DNA from: an uncultured Parabacteroides sp.
Lineage (GTDB): Bacteria > Bacteroidota > Bacteroidia > Bacteroidales > Tannerellaceae
Direction of reading: 5' to 3'
Assembly (NCBI GenBank): GCA_947074335.1
Contig: CAMTPG010000165.1
Location: 1 to 6,272 of the forward strand
DNA: 6,272 nucleotides
Part shown: positions 3,471 through 6,272 of the stretch, in pieces
How the letters are laid out: each line of letters opens with the position of its first letter
Position numbering within the stretch: the first letter of the stretch is position 1
Notes under the pieces: model-generated
Seen by the model: the letters and a program-made list of their open reading frames with translations, nothing else
Told to the model about the DNA's origin: nothing
Databases searched by the model: none
Position numbers and translations under genes: made by a program

Positions 3471-6107
3471 TCAGGATTTTTTCAATGCCGCAATACTCTC
3501 TTCGATCGATTTGATTTTGCTTTCGGCATCGGCCTGTTTCTTACGTTCCATCTCAATTACTTTGGCGGGAGCTTTACCCACAAAGCTTTCGTTGCTCAGT
3601 TTTTTGAGTACCGAATTCAGGAAACCCTGCTGATAACTCAGTTCGGTCTGCAGCTTTTCGATCTCCTCATCCACATTAATCAGGTTGCCCAGCGGTACGG
3701 CATATTCGGTCGTGCTGACCAGGAATGAAGCTGCACCGGCTGTTTTTTCGGTAACGGAGAGAACAGACGACAGGTTGCACATTTTTTCGATCACGGCATT
3801 GAACTGATCCTGATGAGCACCCAGCACCTGCAGCTCGAGCGTATCTTTATTGGGGATCGCTTTCTGCAGACGAATGGTACGCACACCGCCCACAATTTCT
3901 TTCACCTGTTCGAAGGCGTTGAGATAATCGGCATCCACTGTTCCGGCTTCGGGCAGTAAAGAAACCATGATACTCTGACCGGCTTCGCGCGGTTCGAGCG
4001 CCTGCCACAACTCTTCGGTGATAAACGGCATGAACGGATGGAGCAAACGAAGCAGTGCATCGAAGAATCCAAGTGTTGATAAGTAGGTTGATTTATCAAC
4101 AGGTTGTTGATAACCCTGTTGATAACCCGGTTTAATCATCTCCAGATACCAGGATGAGAACTCATCCCAGAAGAGTTTATAAACAGCCATCATGGCTTCG
4201 CTCAGGCGGTATTTACCGAACGAATCTTCTACTTCGGCAATAGTTTTATCGAGTTGCATCTGGAACCATTTCACGGCGGTAGCTGCTGCTTCGGGCTGTG
4301 CAATGGAATCGTCTACCTGCCAGCCTTTAATCAGACGGAAGGCATTCCATATTTTATTATTGAAGTTTCGGCCCTGTTCGCAAAGTGCATCGTCGAAAGG
4401 AATATCGTTGCCGGCAGGAGCCGCCATCATCAGTCCCATACGTACACCGTCGGCACCGAATTGTTCGATCAGCTGCAGCGGATCGGGTGAGTTGCCGAGC
4501 GATTTCGACATTTTACGTCCCAGCTTATCGCGAACGATACCGGTGAAGTAAACGTTTTTGAACGGCATCTTGTCGCGGAACTCATAACCGGCCATAATCA
4601 TACGGGCAACCCAGAAGAAAATGATATCCGGACCGGTAACCAAATCGTTGGTAGGATAATAATAATTGATCTCTTCATTGTCGGGTTCCAGAATGCCGTT
4701 GAACAGCGAGATGGGCCACAGCCACGAAGAGAACCAGGTATCGAGCACATCTTCGTCCTGACGCAAATCGGCCGGGGTAAGTGCGGCATTGCCTGTTTTT
4801 TCGCGGGCCAGACTGAGTGCCTGCTCTTCGGTTTCGGCCACTACATAACCGCCTTCGGGCAGGAAGTAGGCCGGGATGCGGTGTCCCCACCAGAGCTGGC
4901 GACTGATACACCAGTCTTTGATATTCTCCATCCAGTGGCGGTAGGTATTTTTAAATTTCGCGGGATAGAAACGGATGTCATCCTCCATCACCGGTTTTAA
5001 AGCAATCTCTGCCAGATGTTCCATCTTCAGGAACCACTGCATGGACAGTTTGGGTTCGATAGGCACATGGGTGCGCTCCGAGTAACCCACTTTATTTTCG
5101 TAAGCTTCTACTTTTTCTAACAGACCGGCAGCTTCCAAATCGGCTTCGATCTGTTTGCGTACATCAAAACGATCCATACCTACGTATAATCCGGCGGCTT
5201 CGCTCAGTGTTCCGTTGTCGTTGAAAATATCGATGGCGGGCAGGTTGTATTTTTCGCCCAGCATATAGTCGTTTACATCGTGTGCGGGTGTTACCTTCAG
5301 ACAGCCTGTTCCGAATTCCACATCCACATAATCATCTTCGATAACGGGGATAGCGCGGTTTACCAGCGGCACAATTACTTTTTTACCTTTGAGGTGTTGA
5401 TTTTTCGGATCGTTCGGGTTGATACACATGGCTGTATCGCCCATGATGGTTTCGGGACGGGTTGTGGCAACCACGGCATAACCGTCTTCGCCTTCGATGC
5501 GGTAACGCAGATAGAAGAGCTTGTTGTGTTCTTCTTTATAAATTACCTCTTCGTCGGAGAGTGCTGTCAGTGCCTGCGGATCCCAGTTTACCATACGTAC
5601 ACCGCGGTAGATGAGTCCTTTTTCGTACAGATCAACAAATACGCGGATTACGCTTTCCGAGCGCACTTCGTCCATGGTGAAGGCGGTGCGGTCCCAGTCG
5701 CACGAAGCACCAAGCTTACGCAGCTGCTTGAGGATGATGTCGCCATGTTCCTCTTTCCAGTCCCAGGCATGTTTCAGGAACGTTTCGCGCGTCAGATCCG
5801 TTTTTTTAATCCCCTGTTCTGCCAGACGGTTTACCACTTTGGCTTCGGTGGCGATCGATGCATGGTCGGTTCCCGGAACCCAGCATGCATTTTTTCCCTG
5901 CATACGGGCACGGCGTACCAGAATATCCTGAATGGTATTGTTAAGCATGTGTCCCATGTGCAAAACGCCGGTGACGTTTGGCGGCGGAATGACGATTGTA
6001 TACGGCTCGCGGCCATCGGGTGTCGATTTAAAAAAGCCTTTGTCCAGCCAGTACTGGTACCATTTTCCTTCCACATCTGCGGGATTATACTTACTTGCAA
6101 TTTCCAT
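3471..6107 (-). CDS. valS: Valyl-tRNA synthetase (ValRS), class Ia
   Basis: It charges tRNA-Val with valine in the cytoplasm using ATP and hydrolyses mischarged threonyl-tRNA-Val. The 878 residues are full length. The class I signature is PPNVTGVLHMGH, with HMGH at 50-53, followed by GTDHASIATE at 79-88. The editing domain shows TTRPET (215-220) and GTGCLKVTPAHD (266-277). The catalytic half resumes with CISRQLWWGHRIP (400-412) and DTWFSSWLWP (456-465), and the second ATP-binding signature KMSKS is at 532-536. The anticodon-binding helical domain (about 600-720) and a C-terminal coiled coil rich in Lys and Glu (about 810-878) complete the family layout. Translation starts at ATG 6107, eight bases after AGGA. 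Transcription probably starts from the -7 boxes near 6172-6187 and ends at the 3342-3304 hairpin. One oddity is a repeated GYQQ at 661-668, produced by a 12-bp tandem duplication within a cluster of TTATCAACA 9-mers. Confidence 0.98.
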   Translation of the reverse strand: MEIASKYNPADVEGKWYQYWLDKGFFKSTPDGREPYTIVIPPPNVTGVLHMGHMLNNTIQDILVRRARMQGKNACWVPGTDHASIATEAKVVNRLAEQGIKKTDLTRETFLKHAWDWKEEHGDIILKQLRKLGASCDWDRTAFTMDEVRSESVIRVFVDLYEKGLIYRGVRMVNWDPQALTALSDEEVIYKEEHNKLFYLRYRIEGEDGYAVVATTRPETIMGDTAMCINPNDPKNQHLKGKKVIVPLVNRAIPVIEDDYVDVEFGTGCLKVTPAHDVNDYMLGEKYNLPAIDIFNDNGTLSEAAGLYVGMDRFDVRKQIEADLEAAGLLEKVEAYENKVGYSERTHVPIEPKLSMQWFLKMEHLAEIALKPVMEDDIRFYPAKFKNTYRHWMENIKDWCISRQLWWGHRIPAYFLPEGGYVVAETEEQALSLAREKTGNAALTPADLRQDEDVLDTWFSSWLWPISLFNGILEPDNEEINYYYPTNDLVTGPDIIFFWVARMIMAGYEFRDKMPFKNVYFTGIVRDKLGRKMSKSLGNSPDPLQLIEQFGADGVRMGLMMAAPAGNDIPFDDALCEQGRNFNNKIWNAFRLIKGWQVDDSIAQPEAAATAVKWFQMQLDKTIAEVEDSFGKYRLSEAMMAVYKLFWDEFSSWYLEMIKPGYQQGYQQPVDKSTYLSTLGFFDALLRLLHPFMPFITEELWQALEPREAGQSIMVSLLPEAGTVDADYLNAFEQVKEIVGGVRTIRLQKAIPNKDTLELQVLGAHQDQFNAVIEKMCNLSSVLSVTEKTAGAASFLVSTTEYAVPLGNLINVDEEIEKLQTELSYQQGFLNSVLKKLSNESFVGKAPAKVIEMERKKQADAESKIKSIEESIAALKKS
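4074..4125. repeat. Four TTATCAACA 9-mers clustered within valS
   Basis: TTATCAACA occurs once on the plus strand (4093-4101) and three times inverted as TGTTGATAA (4074-4082, 4105-4113, 4117-4125). The second and third sites form a perfect 9-bp inverted repeat with a 3-bp spacer. The last two inverted copies are 12 bp apart and belong to a tandem duplication encoding GYQQ-GYQQ. The 9-mer differs from the classical DnaA box TTATCCACA at one position. No further copy was noticed elsewhere in the window. The coincidence of sites is certain from the sequence; any function is not. Confidence 0.7.
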
Positions 6108-6115
6108 ATCTTTTT

Positions 6116-6119
6116 TCCT
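6116..6119 (-). promoter_or_regulatory. Shine-Dalgarno-like AGGA of valS
   Basis: AGGA (6119-6116, minus strand) is followed by eight bases, mostly A, before the ATG at 6107. It supports that start codon and is the only well-spaced ribosome-binding sequence seen in the window. Confidence 0.6.
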
Positions 6120-6138
6120 AAATAATTATCTATGATTC

Positions 6139-6162
6139 AGTCGGCAAAGCGGTTGCGCGACT
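6139..6162 (-). promoter_or_regulatory. Stem-loop in the valS leader
   Basis: On the minus strand AGTCG-C-GCAA (6162-6153) pairs with TTGC-CGACT (6147-6139). The stem has nine base pairs, one bulged C and the loop CCGCT. If transcription starts a few bases after the -7 match at 6179-6172, the hairpin would lie at or very near the mRNA 5' end, where such structures protect or control the message. No terminator or T-box sequence follows it. Confidence 0.4.
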
Positions 6163-6171
6163 TTGAATTTG

Positions 6172-6187
6172 CAAAAATACAAAAATA
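6172..6187 (-). promoter_or_regulatory. Tandem putative -7 elements (TATTTTTG twice) for valS
   Basis: TATTTTTG appears twice in direct succession on the minus strand, at 6187-6180 and 6179-6172, each matching TAnnTTTG. The nearer copy would give a leader of roughly 60 bases before the valS ATG. No TTTG stands 19-21 bases upstream of either copy. Confidence 0.45.
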
Positions 6188-6272
6188 AATGCATATCATG
6201 ATTTCTTCGCTCAATTTATTCGGTATCTGCATCATTCGGAGTCGGTTTGTATCATATCGGATAGCACAAATA

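Noticed and set aside
4074..4125. Reading the TTATCAACA cluster as a CRISPR array or iteron-type plasmid origin
   Set aside because: The copies are only 9 bp, irregularly spaced, in both orientations and inside an intact essential gene. No spacers, cas genes or replication initiator are present.
5280..6125. 281-codon plus-strand frame antisense to valS
   Set aside because: valS is unmistakable and full length on the other strand. The antisense product is a His/Phe/Cys-rich string without domains, as expected from mirrored codon bias.
6232..6270. Possible C-terminal codons (FVLSDMIQTDSE, then TGA) of a minus-strand gene entering from the right
   Set aside because: Twelve open codons carry no statistical weight. 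The right flank is needed.
6190..6272. Plus-strand ATG frame open for 28 codons to the right edge, a possible divergent gene
   Set aside because: It is too short to judge, there is no ribosome site or TAnnTTTG box in front, and it overlaps the valS promoter region.

Overview
The window looks like chromosomal DNA from a member of the Bacteroidota, probably order Bacteroidales. Three things point there: a DUF6340-type lipoprotein, which is a Bacteroidota family; genes that mostly lack Shine-Dalgarno sites; and good matches to the Bacteroidota -7 promoter element TAnnTTTG upstream of three genes. The genus cannot be read from the sequence. Every gene I can support is on the minus strand, so the window reads right to left.

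From the right, a short AT-rich leader with tandem -7 matches and a 5' stem-loop precedes valS, an intact valyl-tRNA synthetase. A strong intrinsic terminator (3304-3342) ends the valS transcript. Next is a probable two-gene unit: a TIM-barrel sugar phosphate isomerase/epimerase-like protein with an RR-type export signal, then a DUF6340-type lipoprotein with TPR-like helices. A second -7 match precedes an unrecognised, very acidic 150-residue protein. Only 18 bp separate its stop codon from a threonine tRNA (anticodon CGT), which is closed by another intrinsic terminator (589-632).

The left 588 bases are different: strongly AT-rich, with no gene in 115-588 but several dyad symmetries. At the extreme left edge is what may be the start of another minus-strand gene with a signal-peptide-like N-terminus.

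No CRISPR array, insertion sequence or complete novel system is visible. The most unusual signal is inside valS: four copies of the 9-mer TTATCAACA (three of them inverted) in 52 bp. They resemble DnaA boxes with one mismatch and are associated with a 12-bp tandem duplication in the coding sequence. The second is the tRNA-Thr, whose 3' acceptor strand has a mismatch and which borders the AT-rich segment, a place where an element could have integrated.
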